Position numbers and translations under genes: made by a program. DNA of 64,000 bases, taken from NCBI GenBank assembly GCA_026645815.1, contig JAPKMR010000009.1, positions 41,116 to 105,115 of the forward strand. The letters run 5' to 3'. Source of the stretch: Anaerolineae bacterium (GTDB taxonomy: Bacteria > Chloroflexota > Anaerolineae > B4-G1 > SLSP01). The notes below the pieces were generated by a model. The model did no database searches. It worked only from the letters and a program-made list of their open reading frames with translations, and was not told the origin of the DNA. Shown piece after piece: positions 56,393 to 64,000 of the stretch. Position 1 is the first letter of the stretch, and each line of letters starts with the position of its first letter.

Positions 56393-57709
56393 ATGCTCAC
56401 ACCTAAAGCTATCCTGAAATACCTGGGGCGAAACTGGAAAGTGCTCTGCTTTCTTCTCGCCAGCGTTGCCATTCCAGCACTCATTCTCACACTGGTAAAA
56501 AGCTCAGCAGCAGAAGGAAATAGGTGGTACTTAGCAGTTATCTTTCTTTTCTCCATGCTTATCAGCCTTCTGGTCATTAGGCTGGCAATACAATTGGTAG
56601 GGCGTTTCGTCCAATCCCTTTACGACCTGGGAAGTCAGAGTGATGGCGCCAAGTTTGCCAGTCGCTCAGTTCTAGGACAGGCAACCTTCAGACCTTTTCT
56701 CACGGTCAAAGATGGGGGAGAGACTTATCAACCAGGGAATGAGGATTATCCCGTGAGAAAAATCGGGGGACCCGCAAGCCTGGTGCTTTACAATGATACG
56801 GCAGTCATTCTGGAGCGAGAAGGCAAACTCACACGAGTCCTCACGGAACCAGATTTTGCCAGGATGGACCGCTTCGAGAGAGTCTATAGCACGGTTGATT
56901 TGCGGCAACGGCATTGGGAATACAGTGTTTCTGCCCTCAGCAAAGAGGGCATCCCTCTTACATGTGATGCGGATGTCCTGTTTCAAATCAACGACGGCGA
57001 ACTGATACCCACACAGGAAGTGCCGCACCCGGTAGACCCAGAAGCAGTGCTGCGTGCCGGCACTAGCACCTGGGTACGTGAAAGCGACCGCTTTGAAGAC
57101 AAACTGGATTGGGCTGGCAGAGTCATCATCAGCAACACCGAGGGCACGCTGCGCTCTCTTCTGGCCCGCTCCCGACTCGACCAACTGATTCCTGTGACAC
57201 TACAGTCCCCTGCTCCTGTTACATCACCTGAACCAGATGAAGACGCTATAATGCCTGAACCAGACAAAGTGGCCATAGAAGAGACCCGTCTTCGTATACA
57301 ACAAGATTTGTTCGACGCTCTAAAAACAAGCTGTGCCGCGCTTGGTGTCAAGATCCTCCGCGTTGACCTGGGCGAAATCAAAGTGCAAGAAGAAATCGCC
57401 CAACAATGGCTTGATTTGTGGCGCACCAGCTGGCGGAGTTGGAGCACAGGGCAAATCGCTATAGGAAAAGCCGATTACATCCAGGCTCTGGAACATGCCA
57501 AGACAGATGCTCAAGTGAAACTACTTAAGGAGATCGCAGAAGCATTCACCAAATTAAGAGAAGAGAACCAGGGCTCAATACCCCGCGATATCATCGCGGC
57601 ACGCCTTCTCGAAGCTTTAGGGCGAACGGTAGATCAAAGCGAGTGGACGAGAATCAGTCTACCCGGCCAAACTCTGAGTGCAATCGAACAACTCGAGAAG
57701 AAACTCTAG
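56393..57709 (+). CDS. Second SPFH-like membrane protein
   Basis: This 438-residue protein has two membrane helices (about residues 15-37 and 44-66). An SPFH-like strand region follows (GPASLVLYNDTAVILEREGKLTRVL, VDLRQRHWEYSVSALSKEGIPLTCDADVLFQI), then a helical arm ending in a low-charge tail. It matches the preceding gene in design, with the 'drug-like' signature of band-7 proteins in KTSCAALGVKILRVDLGEIKVQEEIAQQW. The two probably form a hetero-oligomer. GGAACAG is the only ribosome-site-like sequence near the ATG. Confidence 0.8.
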   Translation: MLTPKAILKYLGRNWKVLCFLLASVAIPALILTLVKSSAAEGNRWYLAVIFLFSMLISLLVIRLAIQLVGRFVQSLYDLGSQSDGAKFASRSVLGQATFRPFLTVKDGGETYQPGNEDYPVRKIGGPASLVLYNDTAVILEREGKLTRVLTEPDFARMDRFERVYSTVDLRQRHWEYSVSALSKEGIPLTCDADVLFQINDGELIPTQEVPHPVDPEAVLRAGTSTWVRESDRFEDKLDWAGRVIISNTEGTLRSLLARSRLDQLIPVTLQSPAPVTSPEPDEDAIMPEPDKVAIEETRLRIQQDLFDALKTSCAALGVKILRVDLGEIKVQEEIAQQWLDLWRTSWRSWSTGQIAIGKADYIQALEHAKTDAQVKLLKEIAEAFTKLREENQGSIPRDIIAARLLEALGRTVDQSEWTRISLPGQTLSAIEQLEKKL

Positions 57710-57791
57710 AACAGAATACAAACGCCACATCGTTCTACCCGCGGCGATAAGAACGCGTGCAGATCGCAATCTGCGTGTCATTGTATCAATT

Positions 57792-58544
57792 ATGGTCTAT
57801 TTTCCTTATGACCTCCAACCAACTCAGTGGTTACATTACTCCGCAACGAGCATTGCCTCAGATTATCGTGTGCAATTGCAAGCGGTCATAACCGCTTTCC
57901 AAAATGGAAATTGGAAAGTGGTACAAAACATTGCCAGCAGCATCAGACAACAACGCTGGATCCAACAAGGCGACTGGTTGGGCACAGCCATAACGTTGAT
58001 GGGAATTGCCGACCAATGCCTTATATACGATGAATTTGAGATCGCGCTAACCCAGTACAGCCGAGCACAATATATCCTGCACCTCCACATTAACCCCATC
58101 CAACGCCAGAATGAAGCTGCGGCGCTTTATGGAATGGGAATTTCAGAGCTCGCACTGAGACAAAGCACCTCGGCAGCTGCGCATTTTGGAGAAGCCAGAG
58201 AATTGCTGGCAACAGCCGAGCAATACTGGATCATCAATAGTCAAAATGAACATGCTGCGGCATGCAATCGAAGAAGACGCTGGATGGGTGAAATCATAGA
58301 TGCAATTTCAATAGCTGTGAAATCTTCGCCGGATCATGAAATCATCTGGAAAGAGATATTGCGAAGAAAGTGGATCTTTGAACCAGCCGTGGGTGCGGAA
58401 AATGACGCACAGATATCAACGCAACGCAGACATATGTTACAAGCAAATGCAGTAATGCGGTTAAAACAAATCCAACATACGTATCGTACTAATGACCCAG
58501 ACCACCCTCTCCACCTCCTGCTCCGCCGCGGGGGACGCAGCTAG
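57792..58544 (+). CDS. Helical-repeat (TPR-like) protein of unknown function
   Basis: I do not recognise this roughly 250-residue protein. Most of it is predicted helix with TPR-like pairs (DWLGTAITLMGIADQCLIYDEFEIALTQYSRAQYIL, NEAAALYGMGISELALRQSTSAAAHFGEARELLATAE). The C terminus is basic. The start is uncertain: ATG 57792 lacks a clear ribosome site, while a GTG at 57678 lies within the SPFH gene. It follows the SPFH pair on the same strand and may be their soluble adaptor. Its end overlaps the convergent glycosyltransferase end by four bases. Confidence 0.68.
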   Translation: MVYFPYDLQPTQWLHYSATSIASDYRVQLQAVITAFQNGNWKVVQNIASSIRQQRWIQQGDWLGTAITLMGIADQCLIYDEFEIALTQYSRAQYILHLHINPIQRQNEAAALYGMGISELALRQSTSAAAHFGEARELLATAEQYWIINSQNEHAAACNRRRRWMGEIIDAISIAVKSSPDHEIIWKEILRRKWIFEPAVGAENDAQISTQRRHMLQANAVMRLKQIQHTYRTNDPDHPLHLLLRRGGRS

Positions 58545-59662
58545 CCGCCCAGCACCTGCCGATACGCCGCTGCCGTCTCCGCTGCAGTCCGCTCCCACGA
58601 GAAGCGCGCCGCCTGTCGTAGTGCGCGCGCCCGCATTTCCCCATGATAGGCGTCGTCGCGCAAAAGCCGCGCCAACGCTACTGCTGCGCTCGCAGCACCA
58701 TCCGGCTCAACCAGCACGCCCCCCTCACCCACGACCTCGGGTAAGCTGGCAGCAACGCTGGCAACGACCGGCGTACCACAAGCCAACGCCTCCAGCGGCG
58801 GCAACCCAAAGCCTTCATAACGCGAAAGGAAGATGAAAGCCCGCGCGCCACGGTAGAGCGCGGGCTTTATGGTTTCAGGGATGAAACCGGTGAAGGTGAC
58901 AGCAGTCTCCGGCAAGCCCGCCTCCCGCAGCAAGCGCCGCGGGTCGGGTGCAAAAGCGCTGTCCCGGGAGGGTAGACGTCCCGCAACCACCAGGCGCACA
59001 TCAGGGAGCTCCTGACGCAACCGCGCTAGCGCCGCGAAGACCGTCGCCAGATTCTTGCGGGTATCGAAGCCGCCCAGGTATAGTACATAGCCCGGTGCAA
59101 GCCCTAGAGAATCCAGAGGACCCAAAGACACATCAGGGCGATATCCCACGTCTGCAGCAAGGTGCACCGCGCGCACCCGCGCCTCCGGCGCCCGCAGGTA
59201 GCGCACAATATCGCCCTGCGCCGCCTCCGAATCGGTCAGAATCAACGCCGCGCGCCGGGCGGTAGCGCTAACCAGCGCTGTATATAGGCGCACCAATGCG
59301 CTGCTGCGATAAGCAGGCAGCAGCAGGGGAATGAGATCATGGACGGTAACCACGACTGGCGCGGCAGCGCGCCAGGGGGAACCCCAGTAGGGCACGTGCA
59401 ACAGCTCGGCGCCCTGATGGCGCAGGGCGCGCGGTAAGACAAACTGCTCCCACAGCACCTTGCCCAGGGGTCCTGATGGCGCCGGCAAGGCTACCGCGGA
59501 GACACCAGGCGGCAAGTCTGCTGGCATCGCGCGCACCGGTAGATAGAGGGTTACCGCAAGATCGGCTTCCTGCCGCGCCAGCGTTGCCACCAACCGCCGC
59601 AGATATTGCCCGCTACCCGTCTCCGGACGCTCCCAGAACCAACCACTCAGCGCGACGCGCAT
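58541..59662 (-). CDS. Glycosyltransferase family 4 (GT-B)
   Basis: This 373-residue retaining glycosyltransferase has SGQYLRRLVATLA near the N terminus, DLIPLLLP and ILTDSEAAQGDIVRYL in the first domain. YVLYLGGFDTRKNLATVFAALARL and FIFLSRYEGFGLPPLEALACGTPVVAS (the E-x7-E nucleotide-sugar site) are in the second. It adds a sugar, often mannose, to a lipid or polysaccharide. Its ATG shares a base with the stop of the upstream cold-shock gene (TGATG), an odd pairing that shows coupling but not function. Confidence 0.92.
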   Translation of the reverse strand: MRVALSGWFWERPETGSGQYLRRLVATLARQEADLAVTLYLPVRAMPADLPPGVSAVALPAPSGPLGKVLWEQFVLPRALRHQGAELLHVPYWGSPWRAAAPVVVTVHDLIPLLLPAYRSSALVRLYTALVSATARRAALILTDSEAAQGDIVRYLRAPEARVRAVHLAADVGYRPDVSLGPLDSLGLAPGYVLYLGGFDTRKNLATVFAALARLRQELPDVRLVVAGRLPSRDSAFAPDPRRLLREAGLPETAVTFTGFIPETIKPALYRGARAFIFLSRYEGFGLPPLEALACGTPVVASVAASLPEVVGEGGVLVEPDGAASAAVALARLLRDDAYHGEMRARALRQAARFSWERTAAETAAAYRQVLGG

Positions 59663-60021
59663 CACCGTTCGTGGATGTTGTAGGCTTGCAGCCCGCGATC
59701 CGTCTCCTGCGCCTCATACCAGACGTGCGCGCCCTCGCGCAGGGTCTGCTCGGGATCGCCCGTCACACCCGACCGGTGGAAGAAAATCTCCCCACCCTCG
59801 ACCCGCGTCAGAAAACCGTAAGCCTTCTCAGCGCTATACCATTTGACAATACCCGGATGAAGTCCCGGTTGCGGTTTCTCTGTTTTGCGGCATTGCGGGC
59901 AATAGTCTGATGGCACCACAACAAAGCCCAATTGTTCCTGTGCACGCTGTTCTTCCACAGTAAATACGAAAGGCTTGCCACAAGTCTCACAAGCCCGCAT
60001 TTCATCGCGATAATTCGTCAT
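59662..60021 (-). CDS. Zinc-ribbon plus cold-shock domain protein
   Basis: This 119-residue protein has an N-terminal CxxC zinc ribbon (CETCGKPFVF, DYCPQCR) and a C-terminal cold-shock OB domain with the RNP-type motifs KWYSAEKAYGFLTR and EIFFHRSGV. It should bind single-stranded RNA or DNA. The ATG at 60021 is seven bases after AGGAGG; the upstream ATG six bases earlier is too close to it. It lies between gyrA and the glycosyltransferase on the same strand. Confidence 0.88.
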   Translation of the reverse strand: MTNYRDEMRACETCGKPFVFTVEEQRAQEQLGFVVVPSDYCPQCRKTEKPQPGLHPGIVKWYSAEKAYGFLTRVEGGEIFFHRSGVTGDPEQTLREGAHVWYEAQETDRGLQAYNIHER

Positions 60022-60084
60022 CTTCATGCCTCCTATAAGACATTATTGAATCAGCCCAAAGCGATACCCGCAGGCGCTTTGCGA

Positions 60085-62523
60085 CTAACCACCGCCCTCA
60101 ACGCGCGATTCTGGCACCACAGCTGCAGCAACCAAATCGCGCCCTTGCAAGGCGATAACGGAAGTTCCACGGGTTGCCCGTCCCTGCTCCTTGATCGAGC
60201 GCCCAGTCAGAGTCTTGGCGGCGCCCCGCTGCGTCACCATAATGATGTTAGAAGCACCCTTGACCGTGCGCACCGCCATCAAGCGCTCCCCCTTCACACC
60301 CTTGATAATCTGGACCCCCTTGCCACCGCGCCGTTGAGAGGGTAAATCCGTAAAGGGAGTCAATTTCGCATTACCCTGGTCACTAATGGTAAATAACCTC
60401 GCTCGGGAACTGATCACCGTTACACCTATCGCTACATCTTCAGCCTCTAGCTTGATCCCTGCCATGCCGCCGGCGCCGTTGCCCGTCGGGCGCACGTCAC
60501 TCGCCGAGAAACGGATGCCCAGTCCGCTCGCTGCGCCAATAACCACCTCTTCAGTCTCAAGGACCCATGCCGCATCTACTAACCAATCGCCCTCATCGAG
60601 TCGTATCACCAGCTGCGGCTCACGTCCCACCCCAGGCAACTCGTCAGGCGGAAGGCGCTTCACCTGCCCCTGCGCCGTCACAAAACAGACCGAACCACCC
60701 TCAGGAAGCGTCGCGGGCAACGCCATCGCCGTCACCACATCCGCCCCCTCCAGATGGGTGAGCTGGCTGTACATGGCACCCTCGCCCTCCCAGGCTTGCC
60801 CTTCGGGGACCTGATGCACGGGCAAAGCTGCTGCCTGCCCGGTGGCGGTAAACAGATACAGCGTGTCGCGCGTCGAAGCGCCAACAACGCTCACCGGCAC
60901 GTCAGCCGGTCGCGAAGGCACGCGCGGCGCCTTACCGTCATCTAACGTGCGGGCAATTAACCCTTTACGAGTAGTGGTCACCCATACCGGTTGATCCGGA
61001 ACCAGTGAGCCGAACTCCACCGTATCCCCCTTGACATCGGCGATGTGGCTACGGCGCGCATCAGCATATTGCTCCTTGAGCGCGATGAGTTCTGCGCGAA
61101 TGGCAGCGCGCTGCAGTTTTGGGGTACGTAGCAGCGTCTCCAGTTCCTTGATCAACGCCTTAAGCTCTTTGAACTCATCTTGCAGTTTCTTGCGTTCCAG
61201 CGCCGCTAGCCGCTTGAGCGGCATATCCAAAACCGCCTGCGCCTGAATCTCGCTCAACTTAAAACGCTTGCAGAGGTTCTCGCGCGCCGTCTCCACCGTG
61301 CGGGAGCGGCGAATCAAGTCAATGATCTCATCCAGATGATCCAGGGCAATGAGGAGTCCTTCGACAATGTGTGCGCGCGCCTGCGCCTGCGCCAAGTCGA
61401 AACGCGCACGTCGCTGCAAGACCTCCAGGCGGTGCTCCAAAAAGATCAGTAGAGCCTTCTTGAGCGATAACGTTCGCGGCTCACCATTGACCAGTGCCAG
61501 AATGATGATTCCAAACCGCGTCTCCAAGGTAGTGTGCTTGAAAAGCTCGCGCATCAGATTGCCGGCTTCCACCCCGCGGCTGAGGTCAATGACCAAACGC
61601 ATACCCTGGCGGTCAGATTCATCTCGCAAATCGGAAATGCCTTCGAGTTTACCGGAGCGGGTCAACGCAGCGATACTTTCGATGAGCGAAGCCTTGTTGA
61701 CCTGATAGGGCAGTTCCGTAATCACGATGCGTTCACGCCCGCCTTTGATCTCTTCCGTGTGCGCCCGCGCACGAATGGTAATGCGCCCGCGCCCGTTAGC
61801 ATAAGCTTTGAGCAGCCCATCATCCGCATCCGCAGCGTCCCGCCGGTAGATCAACCCGCCCGTGGGGAAATCCGGACCAGGAATGTGCTTCATCAAGTCC
61901 TCTACCCCAATGTCATCCTGTTTTTGCCAGTTATCCAACAGAAAAACCAGACCATCCACCACCTCCCCCAGGTTGTGCGGCGGGATATTGGTGGACATTC
62001 CCACAGCGATGCCCGAAGCGCCATTCACCAGCAGATTGGGCAGATTCGAAGGCAAAACGGCCGGTTCCTTCAAGGTACCGTCGAAGTTATCCTCCCACGC
62101 TACCGTGTCTTTCTCAATATCGCGCAGCGCTTCCATCGCCAGCGAGGTCAAGCGCGCTTCAGTGTAACGCATCGCCGCCGGAGGATCACCATCCACGGAA
62201 CCAAAGTTACCCTGTCCATCTACCAGCAGGCAGCGCAACGAGAAATCCTGCGCCATGCGCGCCATCGCTTCATAAACCGCCGCATCACCATGGGGATGGT
62301 ACTTACCCAGCACCTCACCCACAATACGCGCCGACTTTTTGTAGGGTGCGGTAGGGCGGTTGCCCATATCATACATGGCGTATAGAATGCGCCGCTGCAC
62401 CGGCTTAAGCCCGTCACGCGCATCGGGCAACGCCCGCGCCACAATCACACTCATCGCGTAATCCATGTATGCGCGTTGTACTTCAGAGTTAATATCTACC
62501 TGCCGAACAATTCCAATTTCCAT
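60085..62523 (-). CDS. gyrA: DNA gyrase subunit A
   Basis: This 812-residue subunit breaks and rejoins [54 protein letters not shown] and the catalytic Tyr in [10 protein letters not shown] mark the core. The C-terminal propeller carries the GyrA box QRRGGKG, so this is gyrase and not topoisomerase IV. The ATG at 62523 has a GGGGGA site; the frame is open 24 codons further but without support. A second propeller-only protein is encoded at 18578-19651. Confidence 0.95.
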   Translation of the reverse strand: MEIGIVRQVDINSEVQRAYMDYAMSVIVARALPDARDGLKPVQRRILYAMYDMGNRPTAPYKKSARIVGEVLGKYHPHGDAAVYEAMARMAQDFSLRCLLVDGQGNFGSVDGDPPAAMRYTEARLTSLAMEALRDIEKDTVAWEDNFDGTLKEPAVLPSNLPNLLVNGASGIAVGMSTNIPPHNLGEVVDGLVFLLDNWQKQDDIGVEDLMKHIPGPDFPTGGLIYRRDAADADDGLLKAYANGRGRITIRARAHTEEIKGGRERIVITELPYQVNKASLIESIAALTRSGKLEGISDLRDESDRQGMRLVIDLSRGVEAGNLMRELFKHTTLETRFGIIILALVNGEPRTLSLKKALLIFLEHRLEVLQRRARFDLAQAQARAHIVEGLLIALDHLDEIIDLIRRSRTVETARENLCKRFKLSEIQAQAVLDMPLKRLAALERKKLQDEFKELKALIKELETLLRTPKLQRAAIRAELIALKEQYADARRSHIADVKGDTVEFGSLVPDQPVWVTTTRKGLIARTLDDGKAPRVPSRPADVPVSVVGASTRDTLYLFTATGQAAALPVHQVPEGQAWEGEGAMYSQLTHLEGADVVTAMALPATLPEGGSVCFVTAQGQVKRLPPDELPGVGREPQLVIRLDEGDWLVDAAWVLETEEVVIGAASGLGIRFSASDVRPTGNGAGGMAGIKLEAEDVAIGVTVISSRARLFTISDQGNAKLTPFTDLPSQRRGGKGVQIIKGVKGERLMAVRTVKGASNIIMVTQRGAAKTLTGRSIKEQGRATRGTSVIALQGRDLVAAAVVPESRVEGGG

Positions 62524-62778
62524 GCAAGTTCCCCCAAGAATCCGGAAATAGTCAAGATAGCTCAAGTTAGCGTTATAGGATAAGGCTTCTGCCACCGCAC
62601 CTGACCGAGAAAAAACCGAACTGGCAACCTGCCACGCTCACCAGTGCAATTGGTCATGCCAGTGAAGACAGACGTAAGCGCATCATCCAATAGGATTGAT
62701 ACTAACTATACGCGAGGGGGCAGTTTTCGCAAGCTGCCATGGATTGACTTTCACCCATTTTGACCTAGAATTTGCGCG
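62524..62778. other. Divergent intergenic region
   Basis: This 255-base gap between gyrA and the metallopeptidase should hold both promoters. I could not assign boxes with confidence and see no gene or hairpin in it. Confidence 0.4.
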
Positions 62779-64000
62779 ATGAGAACCTTTCTTAATCATC
62801 TCGGATACTGGTTCGCGCGGGTGTTGACCTTGCTGCTCTTATTGCTCATGCTCACGGGTGAAGGTCCCAACACGCAATCTCAGATTGTACGGCTCAAACA
62901 ATTGAGCGGCGCGCTGCGTTTCGATTTTTTCACCTGGGAAGTCGAAGCCCTTGCCCGCAAAATGGCCTATGGCTTGTTTGCTCCCCAGCGTTTCATGGGC
63001 GACGAAGACCGCGCAGCCCTGGTGCTCAGCTATCTTGAGCGCGTCGCCGAAGCGCAACGCCTCAGCGCTGCCATTGAGCGGAGCTACGGCAACCCTGAAA
63101 TCAGCAGCCCGGCGCAAGCCACAGCCGAACAGCGTGCAGCACTCGCCGCGCTGCGGCAATACCTCCAGGCAGAAGCACCCCTGGCGGAAGCCATTCTCGG
63201 TGAGCAGGTCAGTCAGGTGCTGGTAGAAGGGGGTTTTGGCCTGCTGGCGCAGATTGTTCCGCCAGTCAGTGGAACCTATACCCCCCTGCCCTATTTGCTG
63301 ATTGTTTCGCCACGCAGCCATATCGAAACAACGTTGCAAGTGGAGTTAGTGGCGGGACTGGATGCAGAACAGCAGCAGAGTCTCGAAGCGCGCATCGAGA
63401 GCGCCGAAACCGACCTCTCAACGCTGGTTACAGGTATTGGGGGTCTCTCCGCTTATCCGGCAATGCTGTTGGAGACCTCCAACCTGGAATGGGCTACGGA
63501 TGTCATCGCCCACGAGTGGACACACCATTATCTCATGGGGGCACCGTTAGGGTGGGTCTATACCCAATCGGAGGAAGCCCGCACAATCAACGAAACTGCC
63601 GCATCGCTTTTAGGGGAATGGGCGGGGCAAGAAGTGCTACGGCGATTCTACACGGCATTCCTGGATCGGGAAAAAACGCTGCCAGAACCCCTGACTTTAC
63701 CGCCACGGGATGGCGATGCGCCGCTAGAGGCATTTGATTTCAGAGCGGTGATGCGCGAAACGCGCATCACCGCAGACCGGCTACTCGAAGAGCAGCGCAT
63801 CGCGGAAGCGGAAGCCTATATGGAAGAACGCCGCCAGTATCTGGTCGCCCAGGGGTACCGGATACGGCGCCTGAACCAGGCGTATTTCGCCTTTCATGGC
63901 GCCTATGCCAGCCAACCAGGGGCAACCGGAGAAGACCTGACCGGACCCGCGGTACGCCGCCTTTGGGCTATCAGCGCCAGCCCCGGCGACTTCATCCGGC
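62779..64000 (+). CDS. Membrane-anchored zinc metallopeptidase-like protein, 3' cut by window edge
   Basis: An open frame of 407 codons runs to the edge. It starts with an N-terminal membrane segment (LGYWFARVLTLLLLLLMLTG). The zinc motif HEWTHHYL lies at residues 245-252, and NETAAS about 28 residues later supplies the third ligand Glu, the gluzincin arrangement HExxH...NExxA. The active domain is preceded by a helical region and a segment with TYTPLPYLLIVSPRSHIETT. The protein family has no name I recognise. It would act outside the membrane. It is divergent from gyrA. Confidence 0.75.
   Translation, partial: MRTFLNHLGYWFARVLTLLLLLLMLTGEGPNTQSQIVRLKQLSGALRFDFFTWEVEALARKMAYGLFAPQRFMGDEDRAALVLSYLERVAEAQRLSAAIERSYGNPEISSPAQATAEQRAALAALRQYLQAEAPLAEAILGEQVSQVLVEGGFGLLAQIVPPVSGTYTPLPYLLIVSPRSHIETTLQVELVAGLDAEQQQSLEARIESAETDLSTLVTGIGGLSAYPAMLLETSNLEWATDVIAHEWTHHYLMGAPLGWVYTQSEEARTINETAASLLGEWAGQEVLRRFYTAFLDREKTLPEPLTLPPRDGDAPLEAFDFRAVMRETRITADRLLEEQRIAEAEAYMEERRQYLVAQGYRIRRLNQAYFAFHGAYASQPGATGEDLTGPAVRRLWAISASPGDFIR

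Noticed and set aside
61534..62385. Plus-strand open frame of 283 codons
   Set aside because: It is antisense to the conserved catalytic region of gyrA.

Overview
The window reads as part of a chromosome of a Chloroflexota bacterium, probably of the Anaerolineae type. This is an inference from gene content and not from a marker gene. The signs are a secreted subtilase ending in a VYLPLVMK tail, a GH57 lipoprotein with a threonine/proline-rich linker, many GAF-domain signalling proteins, an F420-type (DUF385) oxidoreductase, a Flp-type pilin and TEETPA-type lipoproteins. No tRNA, rRNA or CRISPR array was seen.

Layout: 1-4.6 kb holds the 3' part of purA, a small membrane protein and an NTF2-like/SDR/FAD-oxidoreductase operon. 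From 4.7 to 8.8 kb lies a large subtilase with PKD repeats, broken by a 16-nt deletion in one repeat. A complete insertion sequence (8919-11662, 17-bp inverted ends, 5-bp target duplication GGCAG) carries a sigma-70-like gene overlapping a transposase. It sits just upstream of a perR promoter with a perfect PerR box, followed by perR, a DUF454 gene and katG. From 15 to 20 kb come a family 5 uracil-DNA glycosylase, a methyltransferase/nucleotidyltransferase fusion, a nitroreductase, a DUF385 protein and a stand-alone gyrase-type beta-propeller. A restriction-modification pair (NgoMIV-type nuclease) lies at 20.2-22.4 kb, then the GH57 protein, a pilin and a run of stress or housekeeping genes (nitroreductase, DUF1810, zinc ribbon, YgbA/ICMT fusion, aminoglycoside-kinase-like, DNA-repair radical SAM, mtnA, tetR-SDR, lipoproteins, Mrp ATPase, peptide deformylase, cNMP/PH membrane protein).

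The most striking region is a compact minus-strand operon of seven genes, 54330 down to 40662. In transcription order it encodes a hybrid S1-S1-REC-GAF-histidine kinase, a 1632-residue REC protein with about nine GAF domains and no output domain, an alanyl-tRNA-synthetase catalytic-core paralogue without editing domain, a four-GAF histidine kinase, a single REC protein, a metallophosphoesterase fused to a degenerate REC domain, and a small membrane protein. The spacing (overlaps of 8 and 4 nt, gaps of 4-19 nt) argues that they work together. I infer a multi-input phosphorelay tied to an RNA, tRNA or aminoacylation-related output; I do not recognise it as a described system. Divergent from it is a pair of SPFH-like membrane proteins with a repeat protein.

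The end of the window holds a glycosyltransferase, a cold-shock/zinc-ribbon protein, gyrA and the start of a membrane-anchored zinc metallopeptidase. The intergenic spaces carry two further families: a MITE-like repeat (three copies, one with a perfect 9-bp target duplication) and long perfect hairpins with a recurring CTGCG-type loop.
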